Below are positions 50,501-59,200 of a stretch of DNA of 64,000 nucleotides, in pieces (positions within the stretch are counted from its first letter, which is position 1; each line of letters starts with the position of its first letter). The stretch comes from Micromonospora pallida (lineage in GTDB: Bacteria; Actinomycetota; Actinomycetes; Mycobacteriales; Micromonosporaceae): the NCBI RefSeq assembly GCF_900090325.1, contig NZ_FMHW01000002.1, positions 2,480,001 through 2,544,000 on the forward strand. The letters are read 5' to 3'. The notes beneath the pieces are model-generated. The model was given only the letters and a program-made list of their open reading frames with translations. It did no database searches and was not told the DNA's origin. The position numbers and the translations under genes are program-made.

Positions 50501-53161
50501 CCAGTCGACGTGCAGGCCGTCGGCGTGCAGGCGGCCCAGGGCCTCCAGCAGGGCACGGGGCTCGGACCGGTCCTTGCGGGCCAGCGGCACGAGCACGGCC
50601 GCCGGGTCGGAGAGGCAGCTCTGGGCCATCGCGGTGAGCACACCGTTGGGGCCCAGCTCGACGTACGTGCCCACGCCGGCCTCGGCGAGCCGGTCGACGG
50701 CGTCGGCGAAGCGGACGGCCTCCCGCACGTGCCGTACCCAGTACCCGGGGCTGCCCAACTGCTCTGCCGACGCGATCTGGCCGGTCAGGTTCGACACGAT
50801 CGGCACGGTGGGCGGCCGGAAGGTGAGCCCCGCGGCGACGGCCGCGAACTCGGCGAGCATCGGGTCCATCAGTTCGCTGTGGAAGGCGTGGCTGACCCGC
50901 AACCGGTGGGTGGGGGTGCCCCGGCCGGACCAGTACGCGGCCAGCTCGTCGATCGCCTCGGCGTCGCCGGAGACGACGACGGCGGTGGGGCCGTTGACGG
51001 CGGCGACGCCGACCCGGCCGGTGACGCCGGTCAGCGACTCGACCACGCTCGCCTCGTCGGCGGCGACGGCGAGCATCGCCCCGCCGGCCGGCAGGGCCTG
51101 CATGAGCCGTCCCCGGGCGGCGACCAGCGTGGCGGCGTCGGCGAGGGAGAGCACCCCGGCGACGTACGCGGCGGCCAGCTCGCCGATGGAGTGGCCGACC
51201 AGGAAGTCGGGGACGAGGCCGAAGGATCCGGCCAGCCGGAACATGGCCACCTCGACGGCGAACAGGCCGGGCTGGGTGAAGACGGTCTGGTGCAGCAGCT
51301 CGGCCTCGGGCGTGTCGGCCTCGGCGAACATCACCTCGCGCAGCGGCCGGGGCAGGTGCGGGTCGAGCGCGGCGCAGGCCTCGTCGAGGGCAGCGGCGAA
51401 GACGGGGTACGCCTCGGCGAGCTGCCGGCCCATCCCGGCGCGCTGGGCGCCCTGCCCGGAGAAGAGGAACGCGACCCGACCGCGGGGCATGGCGGTGCCG
51501 GTGACCACCGAGGCGGTCGGCTCGCCGTCGGCGAGGGCACGCAGCCCGGCGAGCAGGGCGGCGCGGTCCCCGGCGAGCACCACGGCCCGCCGGTCCAGGC
51601 CGGCGCGGGCACGCGAGGAGACGGCGACGTCGACCGGGCGGACGGAGAGGTCGGCGGCGAGGTGGTCGGCCCAGCGGCCGGCCTGGGCGGCCAGGGACTC
51701 CGGGCTGCGGGCGGAAAGCAGGACGGGAACCAGCGGCGGCACGACGACGTCCGCTGGCGGCTCGGGTTCCTCGACGGCGGGGGCCTGTTCGACGATGACG
51801 TGGGCGTTGGTGCCGGAGATGCCGAACGACGACACGCCCGCTCGGCGCGGGCGATCCGCCTCGGGCCAGGAGCGGGCCTGGGTGAGCAGTGACACCGCCC
51901 CGGCCGACCAGTGGATGTGCGGCGACGGCTCGTCGACGTGCAGGGTGGCCGGCAGCACGCCGTGCCGGATCGCCATCACCATCTTGATCAGGCCGGCGAC
52001 CCCGGCGGCGGCCTGGGTGTGGCCGAGGTTGGACTTGACCGAGCCGAGCCAGAGCGGCTCCGCCCCGGCCCGGTCCTGCCCGTACGTGGTGAGCAGGGCC
52101 TGCGCCTCGATCGGGTCACCGAGGGTGGTGCCGGTGCCATGCGCCTCGACGGCGTCCACGTCGGCGGGAGCGAGCCGGGCGTTCGCGAGGGCCTGCCGGA
52201 TCACCCGTTCCTGGCTGGGGCCGTTGGGGGTGGTCAGGCCACTGCTCGCGCCGTCCTGGTTGACCGCGCTGCCCCGGATCACCGCGTAGACGCGCCGGCC
52301 GTCGCGTTGGGCGTCGGAGAGCCGCTGGAGCAGCAGCACGCCCACGCCCTCGGCCCAGCCGGTGCCGTCGGCGGCGGCGGCGAACGACTTGCACCGCCCG
52401 TCGGAGGCGAGACCGCGCTGCCGGGAGAACTCGGCGAAGACACCCGGGGTGGACAGCACGGTCACCCCGCCGGCCAGGGCGAAGTCGCAGTCACGCTGGC
52501 GCAGGGCCTGTACCGCCAGGTGCACGGCGACCAGCGACGACGAGCACGCGGTGTCGACGGTGACCGCCGGCCCCTCGAGGCCGTACGTGTAGGCGACCCG
52601 GCCGGAGACGAGGCTGCCGGAGTTGCCGGTGCCGATGTACCCCTCGACGCCCTCGGGCAGGTCCAGCACCCGGGAGGCGTAGTCGTGGTACATCACCCCG
52701 GCGAACACGCCGGTGCGGCTGCCACGCAGCCGTTGCGGGTCCAGGCCGGCGGACTCGAACGCCTCCCACGCACTCTCCAGCAGCAGCCGCTGCTGCGGGT
52801 CCATCGCCAGGGCCTCGCGCGGCGAGATACCGAAGAAGCCCGGGTCGAACCCGGTGGCGTCGTAGAGGAAGCCGCCCTTGTCGGTGTACGAGGTGCCGGG
52901 GTTGTCGGGGTCGACGTGGAACAGCCGCTCCAGGTCCCAGCCGCGGTCGGTCGGGAAGTCGCCCAGCCCCTCCCTGCCCTCGGCGACGAGGTCCCACAGG
53001 TCGTTGGGGCCACGGACCCCGCCGGGGAACCGGCAGGCCATGCCGACGATGGCCATCGGCTCGCGGTCCTTCGCCTCCACCTCGCGCACCCGCCGCCGCG
53101 CCTCGCGCAGGTCGGTCGTGGCGCGCCGGAGGTAGTCGAGGAACTCTTCCTCAGTGGGCAT
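38537..53161 (-). CDS. PKS3: type I modular PKS, three modules, the second with a truncated AT
   Basis: 4874 residues; ATG at 53161 with GGAG 7 nt upstream, N-terminus MPTEEEFLDYLRRA. Module 1: KS (Cys206), malonyl AT (Ser658; HAFH from 758), DH (HAVSGVVVLP, His964; Asp1127), B-type KR (Tyr1558), ACP (Ser1722): acetate unit, double bond. Module 2: KS (Cys1955), AT with Ser2406 in GHSQG but only 39 residues to a HASH motif (2445-2448) instead of about 100, then dimerization element (FWDAVERADA), A1-type KR (Tyr3031, Trp3023), ACP (Ser3202): hydroxyl, extender unclear. Module 3: KS (Cys3433, with DGHGTGT for EAHGTGT), malonyl AT (Ser3889; HAFH from 3989), dimerization element (FWQAVADADG), KR with Trp4570, His4575 and Tyr4578 (A2 type), ACP (Ser4748), docking tail NQELFDLLDRDLGLS. 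The module 2 AT lacks the conserved Arg after GHSxG and the AAVNGP stretch. Gaps: 43 bp to PKS2, 45 bp to PKS4. Confidence 0.96.
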   Translation of the reverse strand: MPTEEEFLDYLRRATTDLREARRRVREVEAKDREPMAIVGMACRFPGGVRGPNDLWDLVAEGREGLGDFPTDRGWDLERLFHVDPDNPGTSYTDKGGFLYDATGFDPGFFGISPREALAMDPQQRLLLESAWEAFESAGLDPQRLRGSRTGVFAGVMYHDYASRVLDLPEGVEGYIGTGNSGSLVSGRVAYTYGLEGPAVTVDTACSSSLVAVHLAVQALRQRDCDFALAGGVTVLSTPGVFAEFSRQRGLASDGRCKSFAAAADGTGWAEGVGVLLLQRLSDAQRDGRRVYAVIRGSAVNQDGASSGLTTPNGPSQERVIRQALANARLAPADVDAVEAHGTGTTLGDPIEAQALLTTYGQDRAGAEPLWLGSVKSNLGHTQAAAGVAGLIKMVMAIRHGVLPATLHVDEPSPHIHWSAGAVSLLTQARSWPEADRPRRAGVSSFGISGTNAHVIVEQAPAVEEPEPPADVVVPPLVPVLLSARSPESLAAQAGRWADHLAADLSVRPVDVAVSSRARAGLDRRAVVLAGDRAALLAGLRALADGEPTASVVTGTAMPRGRVAFLFSGQGAQRAGMGRQLAEAYPVFAAALDEACAALDPHLPRPLREVMFAEADTPEAELLHQTVFTQPGLFAVEVAMFRLAGSFGLVPDFLVGHSIGELAAAYVAGVLSLADAATLVAARGRLMQALPAGGAMLAVAADEASVVESLTGVTGRVGVAAVNGPTAVVVSGDAEAIDELAAYWSGRGTPTHRLRVSHAFHSELMDPMLAEFAAVAAGLTFRPPTVPIVSNLTGQIASAEQLGSPGYWVRHVREAVRFADAVDRLAEAGVGTYVELGPNGVLTAMAQSCLSDPAAVLVPLARKDRSEPRALLEALGRLHADGLHVDWDALLAGSGARRVDLPTYAFQHERYWLEPAGRIADVSGAGLGAAGHPLLGAAVSVAGEDMVLLTGRLSLATHPWLADHAVSGVVVLPGTALVELVVRAGDEVGASRVRELTIAAPLTLPEAGGVRVQVRVGVADDAGVRTVAVHTQAEDDPDAGWVRHAEGVLEPAADEPDFGVWPPVAATEVDLTGWYDALAGRGLAYGPAFRGLRGLWTGDGEVYAEVVLPEEATEHATAFGVHPALLDAALHPVGLLIAGEEGGPRVPFAFEGVQVYASGAAALRVRLTRDGSTVRLVAVDAAGAPVVSVDSLVLREMTGLTAPGVATRSLFEVAWQAEDVLTVEDLAGWVLLAGPARPGPAELPAFADVAAVLAAVDAGQEPPRALVLSVVGRSDVDPPEAVRAATAHVLGVVQEWLAAEALADSRLLVLTAGAVATRDDDPVTDLAGAAVWGLLRSAQSEHPDRLVLADLDRDPDAATLAVLAGVVDDPAGTGGQVALRGSGVLTPRLVRAVAPAAGDRGGDETGPALGEGTVLVTGGTGALGALVAEHLVTAYGARSLLLVSRQGPDAPGAGELTARLTGLGARVEVVAADVADRDRVAALVAGVSGRLAGVVHTAGVLDDGVVSATSPERLAGVLAPKATAAWWLHEATRDRDLDLFVLFSSVAGVLGSPGQAAYSAANMVLDALAAYRRQAGLPAVSLAWGMWDTDGMAATVSDTDRARSTRAGITPMSAPTALELFDAALAAARPALVPAVIDVSAMRAQVVAGRVPSMLRVLLGAVTARRQAGRGNWAERVAGLEPQDARDQVDVLVRGLVAQVLGHGGADAVPADRAFRELGFDSLTAVDLRNRINAATGLRLASTLVFDYPTPQILAGQVYAELAGGRSARGTRADVASAAGRDEPIAIVGMACRFPGGADNPDQLWELLATGGDGIGEFPADRGWDLDTLFDPDPDNSGTSYTRHGGFLYGAAEFDPGFFGISPREALAMDPQQRLLLESSWEAFESAGLDPHRLRGSRTGVFAGVMYHDYASRLMDLPAEVEGYIGTGTSGSVLSGRIAYTLGLEGPAVTVDTACSSSLVALHLAAQALRSGECDYALAGGVTVMATPGTFVEFSRQRGLSPDGRCKAFAGGADGTGWGEGVGMLLVQRLSDAQRAGRRIYAVVRGTAVNQDGASNGLTAPNGPSQQRVIRQALANARLTTADVDAVEAHGTGTTLGDPIEAQALLATYGQDRPADRPLLLGSVKSNIGHTQAAAGVAGVIKMVQAMRHGLVPPTLHVDEPSPHVDWTAGAVALATEPTPWPAVGRPRRAAISSFGISGTNAHVVLEQAPDPTGARSQPGAVDDAGLVPLVLSATDPAALREQAVRLRAHLAAHPEIDPAVVAYALATTRSSFPHRAVVLGPERADLVKGLTALIDGDSAATVVTGTALRNAAPVFVFSGQGSQWSGMVVELLDTSPVFAASVAECEGALAPWVDWSLADVLRGVENTPPLVDPGVVQPALWAVTVSLARLWRSLGVRPAGVVGHSQGEIAAACVAGALSLTDGARIVALCAADGVRTPPVAVDHASHPPRVEAVAQRLLDSLDGITARPAEVPFYSATGERTTTALDAGYWYRNLRETVNFEHAVHNLLADGHRVFLEISPHPVLSVDMRETIDASEHEAAVVDSLHRGAGSWLRLFTALAELHVRGVDVDWNAVCGVRTGPAAPLPTYAFHRQRYWPEAPVRTGPAATAEDPVDRQFWDAVERADATALAAAMRVDEAGTRALGDALPILSSWRRRRRDENTVDGWRYRVQWNPLPAVSATSLGGTWLLVAPTAYADHPLVGQVAEALGEAGADVLPLTVADPDRRALAAQLAATGTDAVTGVLSLLALDETDHPDRPVVPVGLAGTLALVQALGDVGITAPLWCVTSGAVSAGRADPLDHPRQALVWGLGRVAALEHADRWGGLIDLPSPLDWRSRGRLAAVLAGVGHEDQVAVRASGLFVRRLVRAGAEAAREAAGWRPSGTALITGGLGAIGAHVARWLARDGASHLVLTSRQGPAAAGAAELEAEVTALGATVTIAACDVADPVSLRALIDRLADDGVRIDAVFHAAGVAPAGLLADTDLATLADGLHAKVAGAVNLDAFLGDVGAFVLFSSGAGVWGGGLQGSYAAGNAFVDALAEDRRRRGLAATAVAWGAWDGAGLLETEGAADQMFRSGVRPMRPDLAVSVLAHALAHDETTLTVADIAWDRFHQTFAMTRPRPLIEDIPEVARITDAARARDDETPVQASPLRGRLASLAEPERRRTLLELVRVQAAAVLRHDSATAIGADRPFREIGFDSLSAVELRNRLGEAVGLRLPATLVFDQPTPALLAGWLADRILGVTEQVDAPTQAVAALGEPIAIVAMSCRYPGGVASPEDLWRLVAEGRDAIAGFPADRGWDLDAIYDPDPDTPGTSYVREGGFVSDVGGFDAGLFGISPREALVMDPQQRLLLETGWELFERAGIAPADMRDSSTGVFVGTNGQDYATLLMAAKAETEGYQSTGNVAAVLSGRLSYTFGLQGPAVSVDTACSSSLVALHLAVQSLRAGECEMAVAGGVTVMATPGPFLEFARQRGLASDGRCKSFAGAADGTGWGEGAGLLLLQRLSDAQRDGRRILAVVRGSATNQDGASNGLTAPNGPAQQRVIRQALANARLTPADVDAVDGHGTGTRLGDPIEAQALVATYGQDRPADRPLLLGSVKSNLGHTQAAAGVSGVIKMVMALQHDLLPPTLHLDEPTPHVDWSEGAVALLAEPTPWPETDRPRRAAVSAFGVSGTNAHVILEQAPEPDADEEPEPDTGQPPAPPLLPWMVSGNDEDGLRAQAARLADWAVTGSVDDPAVALALATGRSHLRHRAVLLAADRETYLAGLRALAVGQGHSALTRDVAEPGGTLAVLFSGQGAQHAGMGRELYHAFPAFAEALDEACQHLDAHLPRPLKDVLFAAEGGAEAALLDQTVFTQAGLFAVEVALYRLVESWGIRPDLVAGHSVGELAAAHVAGVLTLPDACALVGNRGRLMQALPAGGGMLAVAAGEVEVRDTLTRYVGRVAVAAVNGPAAVVVSGHGDALAELADHFTALGVRVKRLTVSHAFHSPLMEPMLAEFAAVAATVAYAAPTIPLVSNLTGRVADPDEISTPDYWVRHVREAVRFADTITHLHSLGVGTLLEVGPDTVLTALATETLPDDGRTLVTGVQRPGRGEVTALLGALARLHCHGVRVDWAALLPPVAPAALPTYAFRHQRFWPVGDGAVVGAAAPVAPVAGTVDEAFWQAVADADGDGLAARFGVDPDQPLRNQLPTLARWHRQRQTDALVDGWRYRITWPQRKLTAGPATGDWLLVVPDGTATDTAARTAALLGEHGGAVRTLAVDPAAVTRVGLAGLLPSPAGTPTRIVSLLALDERPHPDHPAVPAGLTGNLALVQAVTDAAPAGPLWLLTRQAVSTGPGDPLAHPAQATTWGLGLVTALEHPAHWGGLVDLPAELDPAVEGHLLRALTNTDAEDQLAVRPLGVHLRRLARAARGELPDAPAWQPPGTVLITGGTGAIGRYAAVWFARHGARRLILVSRRGADAPGVADTLAELADLGVQARAVACDLADPDAVAALVDGLRRAGETVNAVVHAAGVGRLNPVSVVDVDELADVVAGKTAGARHLDAFLDADDLELVVYFSSIAAAWGVGDHGAYAAGNAFLDAWAQSRPAGRARVVSVNWGPWAGGGMVSDEHAVAMSRRGVSLLDREPAMAALRAAIEGDGTVLTVADVDWSCFAPVFASARPRPLISDLPEVAALRTGPDPAAGGGDEVLTGLRKRLADLTVAEQNRLLTDLIRTAAAEVIGHDSPYSLEADRPFRDLGFDSLTAVELRGRLARATGLSPASSVVFDYPTPQALAEHLRAELVSEASGEELPTVEELDRLEAALVGRESDDLGRVRITMRLHRLLERLGATERGAGEPADGGADMADRLREASNQELFDLLDRDLGLS

Positions 53162-53168
53162 CGGGCCA

Positions 53169-53172
53169 CTCC
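53169..53172 (-). promoter_or_regulatory. Ribosome binding site deciding the PKS3 start
   Basis: GGAG, 7 nt before the ATG at 53161. It fixes the start at MPTEEEFLDYL; the frame is open further upstream to 53386, but that sequence overlaps PKS2 and resembles no PKS part. Confidence 0.65.
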
Positions 53173-53204
53173 GTATCGGGATCAGAAATCCGGGGCATCC
53201 GCGG

Positions 53205-56200
53205 TCAGACTGTTCCGAGCTCGTCGTCGAGCAGGTTGAAGATCTCCTCTGCGGTAGCGGAGCCGAGGTCGCCGGCGGTAACGGCGACGTCGTCCACGCC
53301 GCGCTCGGCGTACGTCCACAGGGACAGCAGCTCGCGCAGCCGGGCGGCGACGGCGGTGCGGTCGGTGTCGTCGCCGGCGACCGCACGCATGGCGGTCTCC
53401 AGCTTGTTCAGCTCGCCGAGCACCGACAGCGCCGACGTGCTCCGCTCGGCCAGCAGCGCGCCGCGCAGGTATCCGACCAGCGCGGTGGTGGTCGGCCGGT
53501 CGTAGATCAGGGTGGACGGCAGGCGCAGCCCGGTGGCGGCGGTGAGCCGGTTACGGAACTCGACCGCGGTCAGCGAGTCGAAGCCCAGCTCGACGAAGCC
53601 CTTGTCCTCGTCGACGGCGCGCATCGAGGCGTACCCGAGGACCGCCGCCGCGTGGGTGCGAACCAGGTCGGAGAGCACCCTGTCCCGTTCCCCCTCCGGG
53701 GTGCCGGCGAGGATGTCCCGCAGGGCCGCCGCCGCGTCGGCCGCCGGTGCGGCACTGGCCGGGGTGGCACCCGCCGGCCGGATCAGGCCGTGCAGCAGGC
53801 GGGGCAGCGCCGGGCCGAGCCGGCCGAGCACCCCGAGGTCCAGACTGACCGGTACGACCACCGGGTCGGGGAACCGCAGCGCCTCGCTGAACAGGTCCAT
53901 GCCCTCGTCGGCGTCGAGCGGACGGAAGCCGCTGCGGCTCATCCGCTGCTCGTCGACGTGGCCGGGCTGCCCGCCGGGCAGGTCGGGGTTGGCCCACGGC
54001 CCCCACGCCATCGACGTGACGGTCAGCCCGCGCGCCTGCCGATGGTGGGCGAGCGCGTCGAGGAACGCGTTCGCGGCGGCGTGGTTGGCCTGCCCGGGGC
54101 CGCCGAACAGCCCGGACGCGGAGGAGAACAGCAGGAACGCCGTCAGGTCCAGTTTCTCGGTCAGCTCGTGCAGATGCCAGGCGGCGTCCACCTTCGGTCC
54201 CAGGACGGCGTCGAAGCGGGCGGGGGTGAGCGCGGGCAGCACCCCGTCGTCGAGGACCCCGGCGGCGTGCACGACGCCGACGAGCGGCTGGTCGGCGGGG
54301 ATCTCGTCGAGCAGCACGGCGAGGGCGTCACGGTCGGTGACGTCGGCGGCCACCACCTGGACGGTGGCACCGAGCCCGGTCAGCTCGTCGGCCAGCGCGG
54401 CCGCGCCCGGGGCGTCCGGGCCACTGCGGCTGACCAGCAGCAGCCGGCGCACCGCGTGCCCGGTGACCAGGTGCCGGGCGACGAGCCGGCCGAGCGCGCC
54501 GGTGGCACCGGTGACCAGGACGGTGCCGGCGGACAGGTCGGGGGCCGACCGGTCCTTCGGCGGCGGCCCGAGCCGGGACAGTCGGGGCGCGCGGAGCTGC
54601 CCGGCACGCACGGCGAGCTGCGGCTCGCCGGTGGCCAGGGCCGCAGGCAGCGCGGCGGCGGAGCGCGGGTCGTCGTCGAGGTCGAGCAGGACGATCCGGC
54701 CCGGGTTCTCCGACTGGGCGGAGCGGACCAGCCCCCACCCGGCGGCGGCGGGCAGGTCGGCGAGCCGGTCGTCGGCGTCGACGGTGACCGCACCCCGGGT
54801 GACCACCACGAGGCGGGCGGCTTCCAGCTCCGGGCGGGCGATCCAGTCCTGCACCAGGGCCAGGGTCTCGTGGCTGACCAGGTGGGCCGCCCGCGCCGGA
54901 CCCGGTTCGTCGGCACGCCGGCCCACACACGTGGCGAGCACCGCCTCGGGCGCGGTCGCGCCGCCGGCCACGGCCGCGACCAGAGTGTCCAGGTCGGGGT
55001 ACGCCTCGACGCCCGGCCAGGCGTCGCCGAGCGCGACGAGCCGTGGCGCGACGCCGGTCGGCACGGCGGTCGGCTCGGTCCAGTCGAGCCGGTGCAGCGA
55101 CCGGTTGGCCGTACGCCGGGCGGCGCTGAGCTGGTCGGCGGTGATCGGCCGCAGCACCAGGGCGTCGAGCGAGGCGACGGGCACGCCGCCGGTGTCGGTG
55201 ACGGTGGCGGCCACCGACCCCTCGGCGGCCGTGAGTCGGACGCGCAGTTCCCGGGCCCGGGTCGGCTGGATCGCCACCCCGGTCCAGGAGAACGGCAGCC
55301 CCGGCTGCGCGTCGCCGGACCGTGGGGCGGCGTCGGCGCGGTCGAACACGCTGGCGCCGATGGCGTGCAGGGCGGCGTCGAGCAGCGCCGGGTGCACCGA
55401 GAACGGGGCGGTGTCGGTGGGCGCGTCGTCGTCCAGGGACACCTCGGCGAGGATGTCGCCGCCGCTGCGCCACGCGGCGCGCAGCGCGCGGAAGACCGGT
55501 CCGTAGTGGTAGCCCTGGTCGGCGAGGTGCGGGTAGAGGGCGTCGAGGGCGATCGGCTCGGCGTCGGCCGGGGGCCAGGCGCTGGCCGGGGCCGCGCTGA
55601 CCGGCCGGGTGGGGGCGAGCAGGCCGGTGGCGTGCCGCCGCCACTGCCGGGCCGTCCTGGGATGGTCGCTGCCGCCGTCGACGTACGAGTGGACGGAGAC
55701 GAGCCGGAGGCCGTCGTCGTCGGCCGCGCCGACGCGTACCCGCAGGTCCACACCACCCTCGTCGGGCACGGCGAGCGGGGCCTCCAGGACCAGCTCGGTC
55801 ACGTGGGCGGCGTCGACGTGCCGGCCGCTCCAGGACGCCAACTCGACCAGGGCGGTGCCGGGCAGCAGGACCGTGCCGAGTACGGCGTGGTCGGCGAGCC
55901 ACGGGTGGGTGGCCAGGCTGATCCGGCCGGTGAACAGCAGTCCCTCGTCGCCGGGCAGGTCGGCCACGGCGCTGAGCAGCGGGTGGTCCACGGCGTCCAG
56001 GCCGACGGACGGCAGCCCGGCCCGGTCCACGCCGGTGCGCTGCAACCAGTACCGGTCTCGAGCGAACGGGTAGGTGGGCAGGTCGATGGTCGTCGTCCCG
56101 GCGAGGACCTTGGTGAGGTCGACGGGCAGGCCGACCGTGTGGGCGATCGCCAGGTTGGTCAACAGCCGGGTCGGATCGTCGTCGCCACGGCGCAGGGTGC

Positions 56201-59200
56201 CGAGCGTGCGCCCGGTGCTGCCGGTGTCGTCGAGGATCGCCGTCACCGGCATCGTCAACACCGGATGCGGAGAAACCTCCACGAACGTGCTGTGCCCCGC
56301 CTCGACCGCCACCCGGACAGCAGGATCGAACAACACCGTCTGCCGCAGGTTGTCGTACCAGTAGCCGGCACCCATCGAGGCCGGCTCCACCCAGGTGCCG
56401 GTCAACGTCGACACCAACCGAACCTGACCGGGTTGGGGCGTGATGTCCGCCAAATCGGTACGGAGCTGCTCGGCGACCTCCTGCACCGCCGCAGAGTGCG
56501 AGGCGTAGTCCACCGGAATCAACCGCGCCCGGATGCCGTCGGCCTGACACCCGGCCACCAGATCCGCCACCGGATCCGGCGGGCCGGACACAACGACGGT
56601 CGACGGGCCGTTCACCGCCGCCACACCCACACCGGGGAACACCGGCAGACGCTCGGCCACCGCCTCGGCGGACAGGTCCACCGACGCCATCGCCCCGGTG
56701 CCACGAAGAACGGCCAGGGCACGGGACCGCAACGCGACCGTCTTCGCCGCATCCTCGAGACTGAGGATCCCGGCCACACACGCGGCACCGATCTCACCCT
56801 GCGAGTGACCGATCACCACCGCCGGAGACACCCCGACGTGCTCCCAAACGGCGGCCAAGGCGACACCGACAGCCCACAGGACGGGCTGGACGACCTCGAC
56901 CCGATCCAGCCACGACTCGTCGCCGCCGGTCAACACCGACACCAGATCCACATCCAGATACGGGGCCAACGCACGCTGACACTCGGCCAGGCGGGCGTCG
57001 AACACCGGAACCCGACCGATCAGACCGGCGGCCATCCCCGCCGACTGCGCACCCTGACCCGGAAACACGAACACCGGACCAGAACCGGGCCCAACAGCCG
57101 CAGACACGAGATTGCCCGCCGGCAGGCCACCCGCCAGCGCATCCAGACCCGAGAGGAGGTCCTCGACGCCCGACCCGACCACCACCGCCCGCTGGTCGAA
57201 CGTCGACCGGGTCGTCAGCAGTGACCAGGCGACCGCCGCCGGATCCACGTCGCCGTGCTCCCGCACGTACGCGGCCAGCCGGGTGGCCTGACTCGCGAGC
57301 GCCGTGGCGGACCGGGCGGAGAGCGACCATACCGTCACGTCGGAGGCGACCAGACCCGGTGCCCGATCGGCGTCGGCGTCGGACTCCGGGCCCACCGGCT
57401 CGTCGACCTGCTCGATGATCACGTGGGCGTTGGTGCCGGACATCCCGAACGACGACACCGCCGCCCGGCGCGGTCGATCCACCGCCGGCCACGACCGCGC
57501 CTCCGTCACCAACTCCACCGCACCAGCCGACCAGTCGATGTGCGGCGACGGCTCGTCCACGTGCAACGACGCCGGCACCACCCCGTGCCGCATCGCCTGC
57601 ACCACCTTGATCACACCCGCCACACCAGCAGCCGCCTGCGCATGCCCGATGTTCGACTTGATCGACCCCAACAGCAGCGGCCCATACCCGTCACGGCCCT
57701 GCCCATACGTGGCCAACAGGGCCTGCGCCTCGATCGGATCACCGAGGGTGGTGCCCGTACCGTGCGCCTCCACCACGTCCACGTCGGCGACAGTCAAACG
57801 AGCGTTCGCCAGAGCCTGACGGATCACCCGCTGCTGCGACGGACCATTCGGCGCCGTCAAACCATTCGACGCACCATCCTGGTTGACCGCGCTCCCCCGC
57901 ACCACGGCCAGAATCCGCCGACCGTCCCGGCGAGCATCGGAGAGACGCTGCACGAGCAGCATGCCCACACCCTCGGACCAGCCGGTTCCGTCCGCCGACG
58001 CGGCGAACGACTTGCACCGACCGTCAGCGGCCAGGCCCTGCTGGCGGGAGAACTCGGCGAACGTACCGGGGGTGGCCATCACCGTGACGCCACCGGCGAG
58101 GGCGAGGTCGCACTCGCCCCGGCGCAGCGCCTCGCTGGCCAGGTGTAGCGCCACCAGGGACGACGAACAGGCCGTGTCCACGGTGACCGCCGGCCCCTCC
58201 AGCCCCAGGGTGTACGACACCCGGCCGGAGATGATGCTGTGCGCGGCACCGGTCATCAGGTATCCCTCGGCGCCCTCCGGCACCTCGGTCAGCCCCGTCC
58301 CGTACCCGGAGGTGGACGCGCCGACGAACACGCCGGTGCGGCTGCCCTTCATGGAGGTGGGGTCGACCCCGGCCCGCTCCAGGACCTCCCAGGACGCCTC
58401 CAGGGTGAGCCGCTGCTGCGGGTCCATGGCCAGGGCCTCGCGCGGCGAGATGCCGAAGAAGGCCGGGTCGAAGCCGGTGACGTCGTACAGGAAGCCACCG
58501 GCCGGGGCGTATCCGCTGTCCGGGGCGGTGGTGTCCCAGCCCCGGTCGGTCGGGAAGTCGCCGATGGCGTCGACGCCCTCGACGACGAGCCGCCACAGCT
58601 CCTCAGGTCCCCGCGCGTCGCCGGGGTAACGGCAGGCCATCCCGACGATGGCGATCGGCTCGTCGGTGGTCGCGGAGACGGCCACCTCGGCGGGGGCGGC
58701 ACGGTCGGCGCCGAACACGGTCTCGCGCAGGTGCCGGGCCAGGTCGGCGGGGTTGGGATGGTCGAAGACGAGGGTGGACGGCAGCCGCAGCCCGGTGACC
58801 TCGTTGAGTCGGGTGCGGAACTCCACGGCGGTGAGCGAGTCGAAGCCGAGGTCCTTGAACGGCCGGCCGCGCAGGTCGTCGGAGGTGGCGTGGCCGAGCA
58901 CCCGGGCGGTCTGCTCGTTGACGAGTTGCAGCAGTTCCCGTTCCTGCTCGGCCTCGGTCAGGTCGACCAGGTGGCGCAGGGCGTCGCCGACGCCGGCCGG
59001 TGCGGCGGCGCTCTCCGCCTCGGCCTCGACGAGTGCCCGCACCTGGGGCAGCTCCGACAGGAACGGGCTCGGCCGGGTGAGGGTGAACGCCGGGTGGAAG
59101 CGGCTCCAGTCGACGTCGGCGACGGTGACGCAGGGGGCAGGCCGGCGCACCGCCCGGTCGAGGGCGACGAGTGCCCGCTGCGGGTCGATGGTGGGCAGAC

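Noticed and set aside
53162..53386. Extension of PKS3 upstream to 53386
   Set aside because: The extra residues overlap the end of PKS2 and do not resemble a docking domain; MPTEEEFLDYL has a good ribosome site.
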